Positions 1 to 9,680 are shown, numbered from the stretch's first letter. The stretch is DNA of 64,000 nt from Hydrogenobacter sp. T-2 (GCF_033971325.1 NZ_CP117180.1:936041-1000040), one strand, 5' to 3'. Program-made: numbers and translations. The notes: generated by a model not told the origin, from the letters alone.

Positions 1-943
1 GCTCCGGCTTGGAAAATATAAAGCCTTGAATGAAGTCCACACCAAGCTCAAGGAAAAAGTCCAGCTCTTCCCTTTTTTCAACACCCTCTGCCAAAACCTT
101 TATATCAGCCTCTTTACAAGCCTGAACAAGGGCTTTTACTATGGACTGCTTTAGTCTATCCTTATGCACATCTCTGACCAAGTTCATGTCTAACTTTGCA
201 ATATCAGGATTTATCTCCACAAGCTGATAAAGCCCAGCATACCCTGCACCCACATCATCGAGGGCAACACCAATACCTGCGGACTTCAAAAAAGACCTAA
301 TCATCTTAAGAGCCTTTATGTCCAGACCCTCATATTCGTCTATCTCTACCACAATAAGATTAGGGTCTATTTCCTTTATATGAAGCGTAGCCTCAAGCTC
401 GCCCACATTTTCAAGGGGGTCCTTTAGAAATTTAGGATGGAAGTTCAGAAATAGTTTATAGTTTCCAAAAAAGCGAGCCTTAAACTCCAAGAGTGCCCTT
501 TCTCTGCAGTAGTGGTCAGATATAAAGGCTACCCTATCGCTCATCTGGAAAAGTTTCCATACAGGTATCTTTGTTCTACAAAGTGCCTCAAAGCCAAAGA
601 CCTTTTTAGTTTTTGTAGATACAATGGCATGAAAGAAGGTTTGAGCTTCACCAAGTATTTTAGACAGGTCTGTAAAAACTTTAGTTTCCACAAAATCCTT
701 AAAGCTAATGCTTCTGAAACCCAGATTAAGTAGAAGCTTTGGATCCCTTAGTTCTTCTGGTTTTGCGGAAGTTAGCTTGATTTCCTTCAATAAATGTTCT
801 TCCGCATCGTATAGGACATCCATTATATCTTCCTCAGAACCATCTATAAGGAAAACTTCACCTATCTTTCTGTAGTTCAGGCTCTTGTTAGCAAGAAGTT
901 TAACAAAGTCCTCAGAGTAGCTACCCGCGTATATAAGAAGCAT
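1..943 (-). CDS. EAL-domain cyclic-di-GMP phosphodiesterase, C-terminus beyond window edge
   Basis: Reads leftward from an ATG at 943 and leaves the window without a stop (about 314 codons visible). The first ~110 residues show no domain I recognise. The rest is an EAL domain: FGFEALCR (the EAL motif), LNFHP, EIDE, ALDDVGAGYAGL, KLDMN, AEGVE and GFIFSKP follow in the usual order, so the metal-binding acidic residues and the catalytic loop look intact. Members of this family hydrolyse c-di-GMP to pGpG. The start lies 1 nt beyond the stop of the GGDEF gene (TAA at 945-947), so the two were probably co-transcribed as an opposing synthase/hydrolase pair. No membrane segment is seen, so it is probably cytosolic. 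Confidence 0.85.
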   Translation of the reverse strand, partial: MLLIYAGSYSEDFVKLLANKSLNYRKIGEVFLIDGSEEDIMDVLYDAEEHLLKEIKLTSAKPEELRDPKLLLNLGFRSISFKDFVETKVFTDLSKILGEAQTFFHAIVSTKTKKVFGFEALCRTKIPVWKLFQMSDRVAFISDHYCRERALLEFKARFFGNYKLFLNFHPKFLKDPLENVGELEATLHIKEIDPNLIVVEIDEYEGLDIKALKMIRSFLKSAGIGVALDDVGAGYAGLYQLVEINPDIAKLDMNLVRDVHKDRLKQSIVKALVQACKEADIKVLAEGVEKREELDFFLELGVDFIQGFIFSKPE

Positions 944-944
944 T

Positions 945-1667
945 TTAGCTCTTTTTATTATACTTTATCTCATACATCCTTTTGTCCGCCAATCTAAGAA
1001 GCTCATCAAATTTTTTACCGTCATTTGGAAAGCAAGAAAAACCTATGGAGAAAGAGAGCTCAAAAGGCAAATCTCTATTTTTAGCTTCCATGTAATGTTC
1101 TATTCTAGTAACTATGACCAAAGCGTCCGCACAAGCTCTTACATTCGCAACTACAACGAACTCATCACCTCCATATCTGACTATCATGTCCTCCTCCCTA
1201 AAATTCTCCCTCAAAGCCTTTGCAAATTCCACTATGGCTTTATCGCCTGCGGAATGTCCTAAGGTGTCGTTTATCTATTTTAGGTTATCCATATCAAAGA
1301 AAAATACCACATAAGGCATCCCTAACATCTCGTATTTTTTTAGCTTTTCCCTTAGAACCTTTTCAAAATACAGCCTATTCTTGACGCCCGTGAGTGCATC
1401 AATGTATTCTCGTCCTTCTTGCCTTCTTTCCAAAACTACAAGGCGGTAGTTCATATAGAATATGAAAACCCACATGGTATATCCAAAAAAGCTCAAAATC
1501 TTGCCCGCAAAGACCGCTTGCCCTTGTATGAACCTACTAACAGAGATAAGCAAAAAGGCAACAGAATACATCAGAGAAAGCTTCCTAAATATCTGGTCAC
1601 CTACCCCAAGCCCTACTAAAAAGAACAGAACCGCCAAACCTATAGTTAGATATATTTCATAAAACAT
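945..1667 (-). pseudogene. GGDEF diguanylate cyclase interrupted by an in-frame TAG
   Basis: One reading frame runs from ATG 1667 to TAA 945-947, broken only by TAG at 1275-1277. The N-terminal ~100 residues hold about three hydrophobic segments, then IDALTGVKNRLYF, FDMDNLK, the stop, INDTLGHSAGDKA, and REEDMIVRYGGDEF. The last contains the active-site GGDEF and an RxxD inhibitory site at the normal spacing. The TAG falls between FDMDNLK and INDTLGH, in the middle of the nucleotide- and metal-binding core, so the truncated product could not be an active cyclase. The frame is otherwise undamaged, which suggests a recent mutation, a sequencing error or readthrough. The IS256 element ends about 10 bp above the start codon, so the native 5' end and promoter may be lost. 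Confidence 0.8.
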
Positions 1668-1676
1668 GCTATATAG

Positions 1677-2938
1677 AGACCCCCCTCAAAATTTGTGTAA
1701 ATTATACCACACCTCATAGCCTACCCTCAAAAAGAATTATCAGCTGGGCATATATCCTCTCCCAGTCCCTCAAAGGCTTCTTCCACTTCTCCTCTAAGTC
1801 CATAGCTACTCCATAACACACCTTCAACAACGCCTCATCCGTCGGAAATATCCTCTTGCCATATATCACCTTCCTTATCTTGCTGTTTATACTCTCCACA
1901 AAGTTCGTCGTCGCTAACATCCTCCTTATCTCATAAGGATACTTGTAAAAGGTCAATATTTCCTCAAGGTCTCTTTCCCAGTCCTTCACTACCTGTGGAT
2001 ACTCTGCTTGGTATTCCCTCTTAAACCTCTCAAAGTTCTCCTTCGCTTGCGGTTGCGTGGAGGACATGTATATTGCCCTCAATGCACTGGCTACTCTCTT
2101 CCTGTCTTTATATTTGACCTTCTTTGGGCTGTTCCTTACCTTGTGAACAAGACACTTCTGATGGTCACTCATGGGATATACGCTCCTTACAGCTTCTTGT
2201 ATACCCTTTAGCTCGTCGCTTACCACTACAAGTATGTCCTCTACTCCTCTTGCCTTGAGGTCATTGAAAACATTTACCCAAAAGCTGGCACTTTCCTGTC
2301 TTGCAAGCCAAAAGCCAAGTATCTCTTTGTAGCCATCTGTGTCTATGCCAGCTACCACATACAGGGCTTTCTTTACTACCTTGTCTGCTTCTTTGACTGT
2401 AGGGAACATGCAGTCTATGAATATGGCTACATACTTTTCTTTTAGTGGTCTTGATAGCCAGTCTTTGACTTCTGGCATTATTCTGTCAGTTAACCTTGAT
2501 ATGGTGCTTGCAGATAGTCTTGTGCCGTAGATGTCTTCAAGGATGTCTTGTATGTCTCTTGTAGATAAGCCTTTAGAGTATAGGAGGAAGAGTTTTTCTT
2601 GGAGTTCTTTAAGCAGGACTTTTTCGCCTTTTGGGACGAGAGTGGGCTCAAACTCAGATAGTCTATCTCTTGGTATAGAGACTTTGATTTGACCTGAGGG
2701 GGTATTGATGGTTTTTTCGTATGAGCTATTGTGGAGTTAGTGTTATGGGAGCGTTTGTGTTTTTCGTAGCCAAGGAATTCGTCCAATTCTGCCTGTAGCA
2801 TTTTGCCAATGGTTTGAGCCATTAGGTCTTTGAGTAGCTCCTTGAAATCCTTGCGGTATTGTTTTACTTTCTCTTTACTTGGCTGTTTAATGTTAAGACT
2901 TCCTTACTTTATTTTTACACAATGGATGAAACAGTCCC
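1677..2938 (-). mobile_element. IS256-family insertion sequence, about 1.26 kb
   Basis: A leftward transposase reading region is flanked by imperfect terminal inverted repeats. The inner core TTGTGTAAA is exact at both ends: 1693-1701 on the left, and TTTACACAA at 2914-2922 on the right. IS256-type ends typically carry a TTGTGTAAA core. The right end continues as GGGACTGTTTCATCC read inward; the left end is more diverged. Ends at about 1677 and 2938 are estimated from repeat symmetry. The 8 bp outside each estimated end do not match, so no target duplication is visible. The element is probably inactive because its transposase is frameshifted. Confidence 0.75.
1714..2822 (-). pseudogene. IS256-family transposase, frameshifted
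   Basis: The N-terminal piece starts at ATG 2822 with AELDEFLGYEKHKR, typical of IS256 transposases. After about 30 residues it leaves the correct frame: near 2733 the reading must shift by one base to continue into SYEKTINTPSGQIKV and PRDRLSEFEP. From there the frame is open to 1714. The catalytic core is complete: FIDCMFPTV (first Asp), VVSDELKGI (second Asp), HQKCLVHKVRN, and TTNFVESINSKIRK (Glu). A one-base deletion in the run around 2730-2736 would explain it. The same frame is open upstream of 2822 to about 2896 without a standard start codon, so the native N-terminus may be longer and begin at a non-ATG codon. Confidence 0.8.
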
Positions 2939-3270
2939 TCTAAATATTTGGTAGGATTTAATAAAAGGGCTGATAAGTAGTTTTGCCAAAGTTAAGACTG
3001 GGGTGTTGGTAATGTAGGACAGGAGGAAGGGGGTGGCTATTTGAGGCAAGGGAATTTTTGGCTTTTTTTCCTCTTTTTGGCTTAGTGTAATATGTGTTAT
3101 AGAAGGCTTGCATTTGAGAGAATATGTTGTGGTATAATTCCTATTGCATTTTTCCTCCCTTTAGAGAGTTAGGGTAGATGTTATATCTGCTCCTTTCCTA
3201 ATGCTTTTTCATAAAAGGATGCTACGCCATTTGAATTTTGCACCCGAAGTATAATTTTACTTACTTCTTT

Positions 3271-3302
3271 GTTAAATAACTAATAGGTTAAATAACTAAT
3301 AG
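3271..3302. repeat. Perfect 16-bp tandem repeat, candidate activator site
   Basis: GTTAAATAACTAATAG occurs twice head to tail at 3271-3286 and 3287-3302 with no mismatch. Each copy contains the small palindrome GTTA-AA-TAAC. It lies about 120-150 bp above the sigma-54 promoter of ureB, so it may be part of an enhancer. Function is inferred from position only. Confidence 0.55.
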
Positions 3303-3315
3303 AACATTGATGAAA

Positions 3316-3333
3316 TTTAACTAATATGTTAAA
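3316..3333. promoter_or_regulatory. TTTAAC-N6-GTTAAA dyad, candidate sigma-54 enhancer
   Basis: Perfect 6-bp arms with a 6-bp spacer, about 90 bp above the -24 element of ureB. A near-identical dyad (TTTAAC-N6-GTTAAC) stands at 10881-10898, also about 90 bp above a sigma-54 promoter, and a one-mismatch version at 14856-14873. These are plausible binding sites for the activator encoded at 6699-8258. Confidence 0.5.
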
Positions 3334-3420
3334 AATTAATACTCCTGTTATTAGCTTGATATACTATAGCCATTTTATATTGTTGAACTTTATTTAGTAA
3401 ATACTCATACTTCTATCTAT

Positions 3421-3437
3421 TGGCATTTTTATTGCAT
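3421..3437 (+). promoter_or_regulatory. Sigma-54 promoter of ureB-ureC-ureE-ureF
   Basis: TGGCATTTTTATTGCAT: the -24 GG (3422-3423) and -12 GC (3434-3435) are separated by the required 10 bases. Transcription should start near 3447, immediately above the AGGAAGGAGG ribosome site, so the leader is very short. This places the start of ureB at 3459 rather than at any codon upstream of the promoter. Confidence 0.9.
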
Positions 3438-3458
3438 AAAAAGAGGAAGGAGGATATT

Positions 3459-3830
3459 ATGAGACCAGGAGAACTCATAGTGGAGCAAGGATACATTGAT
3501 ATAAACAATGGCAGAAAAACTCAGAAAGTATTGGTAAAAAATACTGGTGACAGGCCTATACAGGTTGGTTCTCATATGCACTTTTTTGAAGTAAACCAAT
3601 TTTTAGAATTTGACAGAGAAAAGGCATATGGATACAGGCTAAATATTCCAGCTGGAACGGCTATACGATTCGAACCAGGTGAAACCAAAGAAGTTGAATT
3701 AGTAGAGATAGGTGGTTTTAGAAATGTATACGGCTTTAACCAATTGGTAATGGGCAATCTAGAAAGGGAAAAGAATACTGCAATTAGTAGAGCCGTAAGT
3801 TTAGGGTTTATTAAGAGAGATAGGAGGTAG
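3459..3830 (+). CDS. ureB: Urease beta subunit
   Basis: A 123-residue protein of the small structural subunit family that packs against UreC in the (alpha-beta-gamma)3 nickel urease. It begins [11 protein letters not shown] and carries the family pattern [36 protein letters not shown] and [20 protein letters not shown] 3459 is chosen because an AGGAAGGAGG ribosome site stands 5-10 bp upstream and the sigma-54 promoter lies at 3421-3437. It is first in the operon, with ureC 5 bp downstream. The usual upstream neighbour ureA (gamma) is missing and is found instead at 19624. Expression is expected under nitrogen limitation. Confidence 0.95.
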   Translation: MRPGELIVEQGYIDINNGRKTQKVLVKNTGDRPIQVGSHMHFFEVNQFLEFDREKAYGYRLNIPAGTAIRFEPGETKEVELVEIGGFRNVYGFNQLVMGNLEREKNTAISRAVSLGFIKRDRR

Positions 3831-3835
3831 AGCCT

Positions 3836-5539
3836 ATGAAGATAGATAAGCTATCCTATGCAAGGATGTACGGACCAACCAGAGGTGATAGGATAAGATT
3901 GGCTGATACAAACCTTATAATAGAGGTTGAGCAAGATTTCAACATATACGGAGAAGAACTATCATTCGGCGGGGGTAAGGTGATAAGGGACGGTATGGGA
4001 CAGGGTCCATATGGGGCTAAAGACGGCGCGCCAGATTTGTTAATAATAGGAGCAGTAATAATTGATTACTGGGGAATAGTTAAAGCAGACGTTGGTATAA
4101 AGGATGGAAAGATTGTTGCTATAGGAAAAGCTGGCAACCCAAATACTCAGAGCGGGGTCACGAATGGTCTATGGGTAGGAGCAAACACTGAAGTTATAGA
4201 CGCAAGAGGTAAGATTCTCACCGCAGGAGGTATAGACTGCCATATACATTTCATTAGTCCACAGCAAGTGTGGGAGGCTTTGACTAGTGGTATTACCACA
4301 ATGATAGGGGGTGGTACTGGACCTACGGAGGGAAGCAAAGCAACTACTTGCACACCAGGACCTTGGAATATAAGATTGATGCTTGAGTCCTTGGAAGAGT
4401 TTCCCATGAATTTTGGTCTCTTAGGCAAGGGGAATTGTGCACTACCTGAACCATTAATTGAACAAATAGAGGCTGGGGCTATGGGATTAAAAATACACGA
4501 AGATTGGGGCGCGTCGCCTGCTGTTATAGATTGTGCCTTGAATGTAGCGGAGGAATACGATATTCAAGTATCTATACATACAGACACTCTTAACGAGTGC
4601 GGTTTCGTTGAAAATACTTTAAAAGCTTTTAAAGGTAGAACTATACATGCCTATCATTCAGAGGGTGCTGGAGGTGGACATGCACCAGATATAATGAAGG
4701 TTGTATCTTATGAAAATGTTATACCCTCAAGTACAAACCCTACTATGCCTTATACTGTAAATACCTACGATGAACATTTTGACATGCTGATGGTGTGTCA
4801 TCATTTATCACCCAACATACCTGAAGATGTAGCTTTTGCTGAATCGAGAATAAGACCTGAGACGATGGCAGCAGAGGATGTTCTTCATGATTTGGGTGCT
4901 ATATCTATAATGTCAAGTGACTCACAAGCAATGGGCAGAGTGGGTGAGGTAATCCAGAGGACATGGCAAACCGCTCATAAAATGAAGGAAGAGAGGGGAT
5001 ATCTGCCAGAAGATTCTGAAAGAAATGATAACTACAGAGTAAAGCGCTATATATCAAAATACACTATAAATCCGGCAATATGCATGGGAATATCTTCATA
5101 CGTAGGGTCTATAGAGGTTGGTAAAATAGCAGACCTAGTACTATGGGATCCTAAGTTCTTTGGCGTGAAACCCGAGCTTATAATAAAGGGTGGCATGATA
5201 GTAGCATCACTAATGGGAGATCCTAATGCTTCTATTCCGACACCACAACCTTTTTTTTACAGGGAAATGTTCGGAAGTTTTGGCAAAGCCAAAAAGTCTG
5301 TATCTTTTTTCTTTGTTTCTCAGGCTTCTCTTGAGAAGGGTAATCTGAATTATTTAGACAGGATTGCTTTACCCGTTAAAAATACAAGGTCAATAGGGAA
5401 AAAGGATATGATTCTTAACAACTTAACACCACAAATAACCATAGATCCAGACTCTTACAAAGTTTATTTAGACGGTAAAATAATTACGAGTAAGCCCGCA
5501 GAAAAACTACCACTTTCCCAGAGATATTTCTTGTTTTAG
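3836..5539 (+). CDS. ureC: Urease alpha (catalytic) subunit
   Basis: 567 residues, the standard length. It hydrolyses urea to ammonia and carbamate with a two-nickel centre in the cytoplasm. Visible active-site elements in order: [10 protein letters not shown] (first two nickel His), [12 protein letters not shown] (the Lys that is carbamylated to bridge both nickels), [25 protein letters not shown] (further His ligands), [13 protein letters not shown] (the mobile flap with its Cys-His), and [12 protein letters not shown] (nickel Asp). All key residues are present, so the enzyme should be active. The ATG follows an AGGAGGTAGAGCC ribosome site inside the end of ureB. ureE starts 10 bp downstream. 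Confidence 0.98.
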   Translation: MKIDKLSYARMYGPTRGDRIRLADTNLIIEVEQDFNIYGEELSFGGGKVIRDGMGQGPYGAKDGAPDLLIIGAVIIDYWGIVKADVGIKDGKIVAIGKAGNPNTQSGVTNGLWVGANTEVIDARGKILTAGGIDCHIHFISPQQVWEALTSGITTMIGGGTGPTEGSKATTCTPGPWNIRLMLESLEEFPMNFGLLGKGNCALPEPLIEQIEAGAMGLKIHEDWGASPAVIDCALNVAEEYDIQVSIHTDTLNECGFVENTLKAFKGRTIHAYHSEGAGGGHAPDIMKVVSYENVIPSSTNPTMPYTVNTYDEHFDMLMVCHHLSPNIPEDVAFAESRIRPETMAAEDVLHDLGAISIMSSDSQAMGRVGEVIQRTWQTAHKMKEERGYLPEDSERNDNYRVKRYISKYTINPAICMGISSYVGSIEVGKIADLVLWDPKFFGVKPELIIKGGMIVASLMGDPNASIPTPQPFFYREMFGSFGKAKKSVSFFFVSQASLEKGNLNYLDRIALPVKNTRSIGKKDMILNNLTPQITIDPDSYKVYLDGKIITSKPAEKLPLSQRYFLF

Positions 5540-5549
5540 GAGGGTGTTC

Positions 5550-5996
5550 ATGCGTATTGTTATTGAACGCGTTTTAGACGGAGTGGATTTGAATAATTAC
5601 AGGATAATAGATATACCGATACCATATCATCAAAGACAAAAGTCAAGACAAAAACTAACTGTAAACGATATGGACATAATAATAACCTTAGAAAGGCACT
5701 ACAAGCTAAAACCCTACAGTGTAATCTTTGTTAGTGAGGAAGATAGAACCGCATATCGTATAGTTCCTGCTGAAGAAGAAATTATAGAAGTTAAAGTAAG
5801 AGATAAGTCTGAAGCTCTAAAGGTAGGACACATTATTGGAAACATGCACATGCCAGTTGGCTTTGACTACGAAAGAGAATCTGTAATATTGCTGTATGAC
5901 GAAAGTGTTGAGAATAAACTTAAGGAAAAAGGCTTTGAACCAATCAAAAAAATAGGTAGCTTTATAGAAATTTCAGAGGTAGAACATCATGGATGA
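5550..5996 (+). CDS. ureE: Urease accessory protein, nickel metallochaperone
   Basis: 148 residues. UreE carries nickel to the UreD-UreF-UreG-urease activation complex. The N-terminal half is the peptide-binding domain (KSRQKLTVNDMDI, LKPYSVIFV). The C-terminal half is the metal-binding domain with GHIIGNMHMPVGFD, where the conserved dimer-interface His of the family lies. There is no long His-rich tail, only VEHHG at the end, so it is the non-storing type. ATG 5550 sits after AGGAGGGTG; a GTG two codons earlier overlaps that ribosome site and is less likely. It overlaps ureF by 8 bp, indicating translational coupling. Confidence 0.93.
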   Translation: MRIVIERVLDGVDLNNYRIIDIPIPYHQRQKSRQKLTVNDMDIIITLERHYKLKPYSVIFVSEEDRTAYRIVPAEEEIIEVKVRDKSEALKVGHIIGNMHMPVGFDYERESVILLYDESVENKLKEKGFEPIKKIGSFIEISEVEHHG

Positions 5997-6645
5997 TACC
6001 CAAATAATTTACATTCTAACCCTCTTTGACTCACAACTACCTATTGGAAGCTTCGTATTCTCTTGGGGTATAGAAACATACGCAAGTGATGGGCTCACGG
6101 AAAAGGACATCAAAGAACTAATCTTATCATATGTGGAAGAGGGACAACTCTTGTTCGATTTATATACTTGCAAAATTTCATATATTAACGCTTCAATGCC
6201 TGACATTATCAGCTCTATAAATGATTTCTACACTGCATATAAATATATACCACCCGCCTGTGAATCTTCCTTGACTCTCGGAAGTAATCTGATAAGGGTA
6301 GCTCGTTCTATTTTCTCTTTAGATCTTCAGTGTTTGCCGGATGAAATCCACTTTCCTGTCGGACTCGGAATTGTCGGGAATATGTTAAATTTACCTCTTA
6401 GAGCACTTTTGCTAGCCTATGCACATAGTTCTGTAAAAGGAATTATAAATTCTGTTCTAAGATGTATACCTATATCATCCTTTAAATGTTGGTATATATT
6501 ATTTAATATGAAAGCTTCTCTGGAAAAATGTGTTGAGAAGGCATTGCACATAGAAAAGCCTGAGGATATATATATAAATACTTTACTTTGGGATGCCTAC
6601 ATTCATAAGCAGCAATTTTTAGAGACGAGGTTATTTGAGGTATGA
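5989..6645 (+). CDS. ureF: Urease accessory protein
   Basis: 218 residues. UreF forms a complex with UreD on apo-urease and gates the GTPase UreG during nickel insertion. The N-terminus LFDSQLPIGSFVFSWGIETY is the family signature, and the remaining sequence is helical as expected. It overlaps ureE by 8 bp. It ends the structural and maturation gene set of this operon; ureG and ureD are in a separate convergent unit (8253-9658). The next gene, a sigma-54 activator, begins 53 bp downstream and is probably read through. Confidence 0.9.
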   Translation: MDDTQIIYILTLFDSQLPIGSFVFSWGIETYASDGLTEKDIKELILSYVEEGQLLFDLYTCKISYINASMPDIISSINDFYTAYKYIPPACESSLTLGSNLIRVARSIFSLDLQCLPDEIHFPVGLGIVGNMLNLPLRALLLAYAHSSVKGIINSVLRCIPISSFKCWYILFNMKASLEKCVEKALHIEKPEDIYINTLLWDAYIHKQQFLETRLFEV

Positions 6646-6698
6646 TAAACAATGAAGAATAAGAATATTATGTTTTTGTTAGTTTTTAGGAGGTTTAT

Positions 6699-8258
6699 AT
6701 GGCTATGAGTTATAGTTGTCATAACTTTCTATACCGTGCCATGTCCCTTGTTGAAAATATAAGCAAAACTGCAAAACGAAAAGATAATTCTTTAGAATCT
6801 TTTCTAAAGATTTTTCTGATTAATGTATATGAATACATGGGTTTCGATAGAATTCACGTGTTTAGAAGAAAGCAAGATAACTCGTTTTATTCTATACTTT
6901 CAATAGTTGAAAATGAACTTGCTTATTTAAACATTTCAATAGATATTAGAAGATTTAAAGGTATAAAAAGTTTTAAGGGTGTTCAGATGCTATTTTACGA
7001 AGATGAATTGCTCAGCTACTTGAAATTAAAACAGTTAATAAAAGCATCACCTCAGGGAAAAGTTTTTCTCAAGTATTTGGAATTGGATGGTGAATACATA
7101 GTTATTTTTGAGTCCTATTCTATCTTTACGGAGATCCCTATTTATATGGATATTATGATTTTAGAAATCATGTTCAAGTTCTTAGAGGGTTTTGTAGATC
7201 TGCGTCAAAATTTTCAAACTGAAATAGACAAATATGAAGAAGAGAAAAATAATTTGATAGAGTTAGTAAATACACTATATGGAGATAAGTTTATTGCCAA
7301 TAATGATCTATTAATAAACAAAGTTGCTAAGACAGATGTTAATGTTCTACTTGAAGGTGAAACAGGAACTGGAAAATCTTCCTTAGCTTATCATATTCAC
7401 AATATTAGTCATAGGAAAGATAAACCCTTCGTTGTAATAGATTGTAGCACTATACCTAAAGAGCTTTTTGAGGTAGAACTTTTTGGTTATGAGAGGGGTG
7501 CCTTTACAGGAGCACAATCAAGGAAAAAGGGTAAATTGGAATTGGCTCAAGGTGGAACTGTATTCTTTGATGAAATTGGAGATATCCCACACGACTTTCA
7601 GTTAAAGTTACTAAGGTTGATTCAGGAGAAAACCTTTATGAAAGTTGGAGGCATAGAGGAAATACCTTTGGATGTAAGATTTATTTTTGCAACGAATAAA
7701 AATCTTGAAGATCTAGTAAGAAAAGGTGAATTCAGGGAGGATCTTTACTATAGAATCACTGTTTTTAAGCTTAGATTACCTCCGTTTAGAGATCGTTCTG
7801 TGAGTGAAAAGAAGTTTATAATAGATACTATTCTTAGTAAACTAGAAAGAAAATACAATAAAAGGATTAAAATTGCACCAGAAGTCTTAAAGGTATTTGA
7901 AAGGTATAATTGGCCTGGAAATATAAGAGAGTTAGAGAATGTACTAGAATATGCAGTTGTCATGTGCGATACAGATATGCTGTGTGTCAATCACTTACCT
8001 ACATGGTTAGTTACCAAAGTAACCAATATAGAGATGGATTTTCATAGTCCTGAGAAAACTAAAGAACAGGGTTCTTATATAAGCACATATAAAGAATTGC
8101 AAAATTTTGAGATAGAATCAATAATACATGCTTTGATAAGCTCTAAATTCAATGTGACTAAAGCAGCTTCAATTCTAGGCTTGACAAGGAGACAACTGGA
8201 ATACAGAATTGAAAAATATAAAATCTTTGACAAAATAAAGATGCGAAACGTCCTATAG
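6699..8258 (+). CDS. Sigma-54-dependent transcriptional activator without receiver domain
   Basis: 519 residues. Residues 1 to ~190 are a sensory region without a recognisable REC domain (GAF-like at best). Then the AAA+ domain: GETGTGKSS (Walker A), ERGAFTGAQS (sigma-54 contact loop), GGTVFFDEIGD (Walker B), NKNLEDLVRKGEFREDLYYR and YNWPGNIRELENV. The C-terminus is a Fis-type helix-turn-helix (NVTKAASILGLTRRQLEYR). It remodels sigma-54 RNA polymerase at -24/-12 promoters. Four such promoters lie within 12 kb and no other activator gene is in the island, so it is the likely regulator of all four. The start follows AGGAGGTTTAT. Lack of a receiver suggests direct sensing of a ligand or partner, as in NifA-type proteins. 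Confidence 0.92.
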   Translation: MAMSYSCHNFLYRAMSLVENISKTAKRKDNSLESFLKIFLINVYEYMGFDRIHVFRRKQDNSFYSILSIVENELAYLNISIDIRRFKGIKSFKGVQMLFYEDELLSYLKLKQLIKASPQGKVFLKYLELDGEYIVIFESYSIFTEIPIYMDIMILEIMFKFLEGFVDLRQNFQTEIDKYEEEKNNLIELVNTLYGDKFIANNDLLINKVAKTDVNVLLEGETGTGKSSLAYHIHNISHRKDKPFVVIDCSTIPKELFEVELFGYERGAFTGAQSRKKGKLELAQGGTVFFDEIGDIPHDFQLKLLRLIQEKTFMKVGGIEEIPLDVRFIFATNKNLEDLVRKGEFREDLYYRITVFKLRLPPFRDRSVSEKKFIIDTILSKLERKYNKRIKIAPEVLKVFERYNWPGNIRELENVLEYAVVMCDTDMLCVNHLPTWLVTKVTNIEMDFHSPEKTKEQGSYISTYKELQNFEIESIIHALISSKFNVTKAASILGLTRRQLEYRIEKYKIFDKIKMRNVL

Positions 8259-9056
8259 AAATGCACTACTTAAATTTTCCCATGGAATCAACGGATCGTT
8301 TCTTATTTTTTTGAATTCATTTACCATATTACAAACTCTCCTAATTAATGGATATCCTTCTTGTGCAAATCCTCTAATAAATGTTAAACCAGACTGATTT
8401 TTGCCCCATATGATCATGCCCTTGTTAAATTCTTCCAGGCCTTTATCTTCAGTTGATAAATGGTAAGTCCATATACCAGAAGCTATATATCTATAACTTC
8501 CTATTGTAGCTAAGTTTCCTCTTTTGCTTTTATCCATTGAATAGTTTTCCCAAAAAACATGCTTATTTTGTTTTTTTATATGTAAAGTATTGGAAAACTT
8601 GCCGAATAAAAATTCTTCACCTCTTTCTATCCTTCCCACACTTAAAAATTCAAGATATCCAAACCTTGCTTCAGATGCTATGTTTACATCCACAGTTTGT
8701 CTAAACATGCTGTTAGGGAAGGGTATAATTAGACCTGAGTAGAACTCTAAAACAGAATTTGTTCCAAGGTTGACACTAATCTTATTTTCTCCGTAATTTC
8801 CATTAGTACTCTTTAGGATTTTTGTAGCACTTTGGTTTATTAATATTACCTTACATCCTTCATCAGCCTCAATTTTAATCTGAAATATGTCATCAGAAGA
8901 TATGCCTGCTCCTAGGGAAATGACCTGGAGTATAAGCGTATCCTGTATATAGAAAGGCTTAACTACTCTGAGAGCTCCTGTATTGAAATTCCTATGCAAC
9001 CTTGTTAGACCCTCTGATTTTCTAAACGCCAACTCTAATATATGCCTATACTTCAT
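8253..9056 (-). CDS. ureD: Urease accessory protein UreD (UreH)
   Basis: 267 residues, the usual length. UreD is the scaffold that binds apo-urease and recruits UreF and UreG; a tunnel through it is thought to deliver nickel. It matches the family by [36 protein letters not shown] (the region next to the most conserved UreD motif) and [15 protein letters not shown]. The start codon overlaps the ureG stop in ATGA. Its stop overlaps that of the convergent activator gene by 6 bp. It is last in the porin-ureG-ureD unit. Confidence 0.9.
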   Translation of the reverse strand: MKYRHILELAFRKSEGLTRLHRNFNTGALRVVKPFYIQDTLILQVISLGAGISSDDIFQIKIEADEGCKVILINQSATKILKSTNGNYGENKISVNLGTNSVLEFYSGLIIPFPNSMFRQTVDVNIASEARFGYLEFLSVGRIERGEEFLFGKFSNTLHIKKQNKHVFWENYSMDKSKRGNLATIGSYRYIASGIWTYHLSTEDKGLEEFNKGMIIWGKNQSGLTFIRGFAQEGYPLIRRVCNMVNEFKKIRNDPLIPWENLSSAFL

Positions 9057-9658
9057 TCGAGGAATAGCACCTCTTTTTCAATCCACAAGACTATGGGGTC
9101 AACGCTTGAGTCATCCTTTAGGCTTACAAAGAAGAACGGTCTAGATCCTCTTTTCTCTTCTGCATACTTTTTCATGGTTTCTAGATTAACACCTACGTAA
9201 GGAGCTAAGTCTATTTTGTTAATAACCAAAAGATCGCTTTGGATTATACCAGGACCTCCTTTTTTAGGTATCTTTTCTCCTTCAGCCACATCTATAACGT
9301 AAATGACACTATCAACAAGGTCTGGACTAAAGGATGCAGCTAGATTATCTCCTCCTGATTCAACAAAAATTATATCAAGGTTTTTAAATCTATTCAAAAG
9401 CTTTTCTATAGCATCAATATTTACAGACGGATCTTCTCTTATAGCGGTGTGGGGGCATCCTCCTGTTCTTACACCCAGTATACGTTCTGGTTCTAAAACA
9501 CCAGTATTAATAAGATATTCTGCATCCTCTGTTATATAGACATCATTTGTCACAACAGCTATTGAATACTTAGACTTCATCTTTTTACAAAGCTTCTCCA
9601 CTAGGGTTGTTTTACCAGAGCCTACTGGTCCTCCTACGCCTATCCTTACGGGTTTCAT
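9053..9658 (-). CDS. ureG: Urease accessory GTPase
   Basis: 201 residues. A SIMIBI-class GTPase that binds nickel and couples GTP hydrolysis to its insertion in urease. It shows [15 protein letters not shown] (P-loop), [26 protein letters not shown] (with the CPH nickel site), [12 protein letters not shown] (G3 region) and [12 protein letters not shown] (NKxD guanine specificity). The ribosome site AGGAGGTATTTAAT precedes ATG 9658. The porin gene lies 22 bp upstream and ureD overlaps by 4 bp downstream. Confidence 0.96.
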   Translation of the reverse strand: MKPVRIGVGGPVGSGKTTLVEKLCKKMKSKYSIAVVTNDVYITEDAEYLINTGVLEPERILGVRTGGCPHTAIREDPSVNIDAIEKLLNRFKNLDIIFVESGGDNLAASFSPDLVDSVIYVIDVAEGEKIPKKGGPGIIQSDLLVINKIDLAPYVGVNLETMKKYAEEKRGSRPFFFVSLKDDSSVDPIVLWIEKEVLFLE

Positions 9659-9680
9659 ATTAAATACCTCCTATATATTC

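Larger units (their letters stand above)
2939..3420. other. Long non-coding region upstream of the urease operon
   Basis: I find no gene in these ~480 bp. The first half is G-rich on the top strand and resembles decayed DNA next to the IS. An extended -10 (TGTGGTATAAT, hexamer at 3133-3138) could be a rightward sigma-70 promoter, but no good -35 stands 17 bp upstream. The second half is very AT-rich and holds the tandem repeat at 3271-3302 and the dyad at 3316-3333, about 90-100 bp above the sigma-54 promoter. That is where an enhancer-binding activator would be expected to bind. Confidence 0.5.

Noticed and set aside
512-733. Rightward frame opposite the EAL gene
   Set aside because: It is the antisense of a clear EAL domain and shows no protein features of its own.
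1669-2946. Target-site duplication flanking the IS256 element
   Set aside because: CTATATAG on the left and TCTAAATA on the right do not match, and the exact ends are uncertain.
3420-3458. Longer ureB reading frame starting at 3420
   Set aside because: It begins within the sigma-54 promoter, above the expected transcription start; ATG 3459 has an excellent ribosome site.
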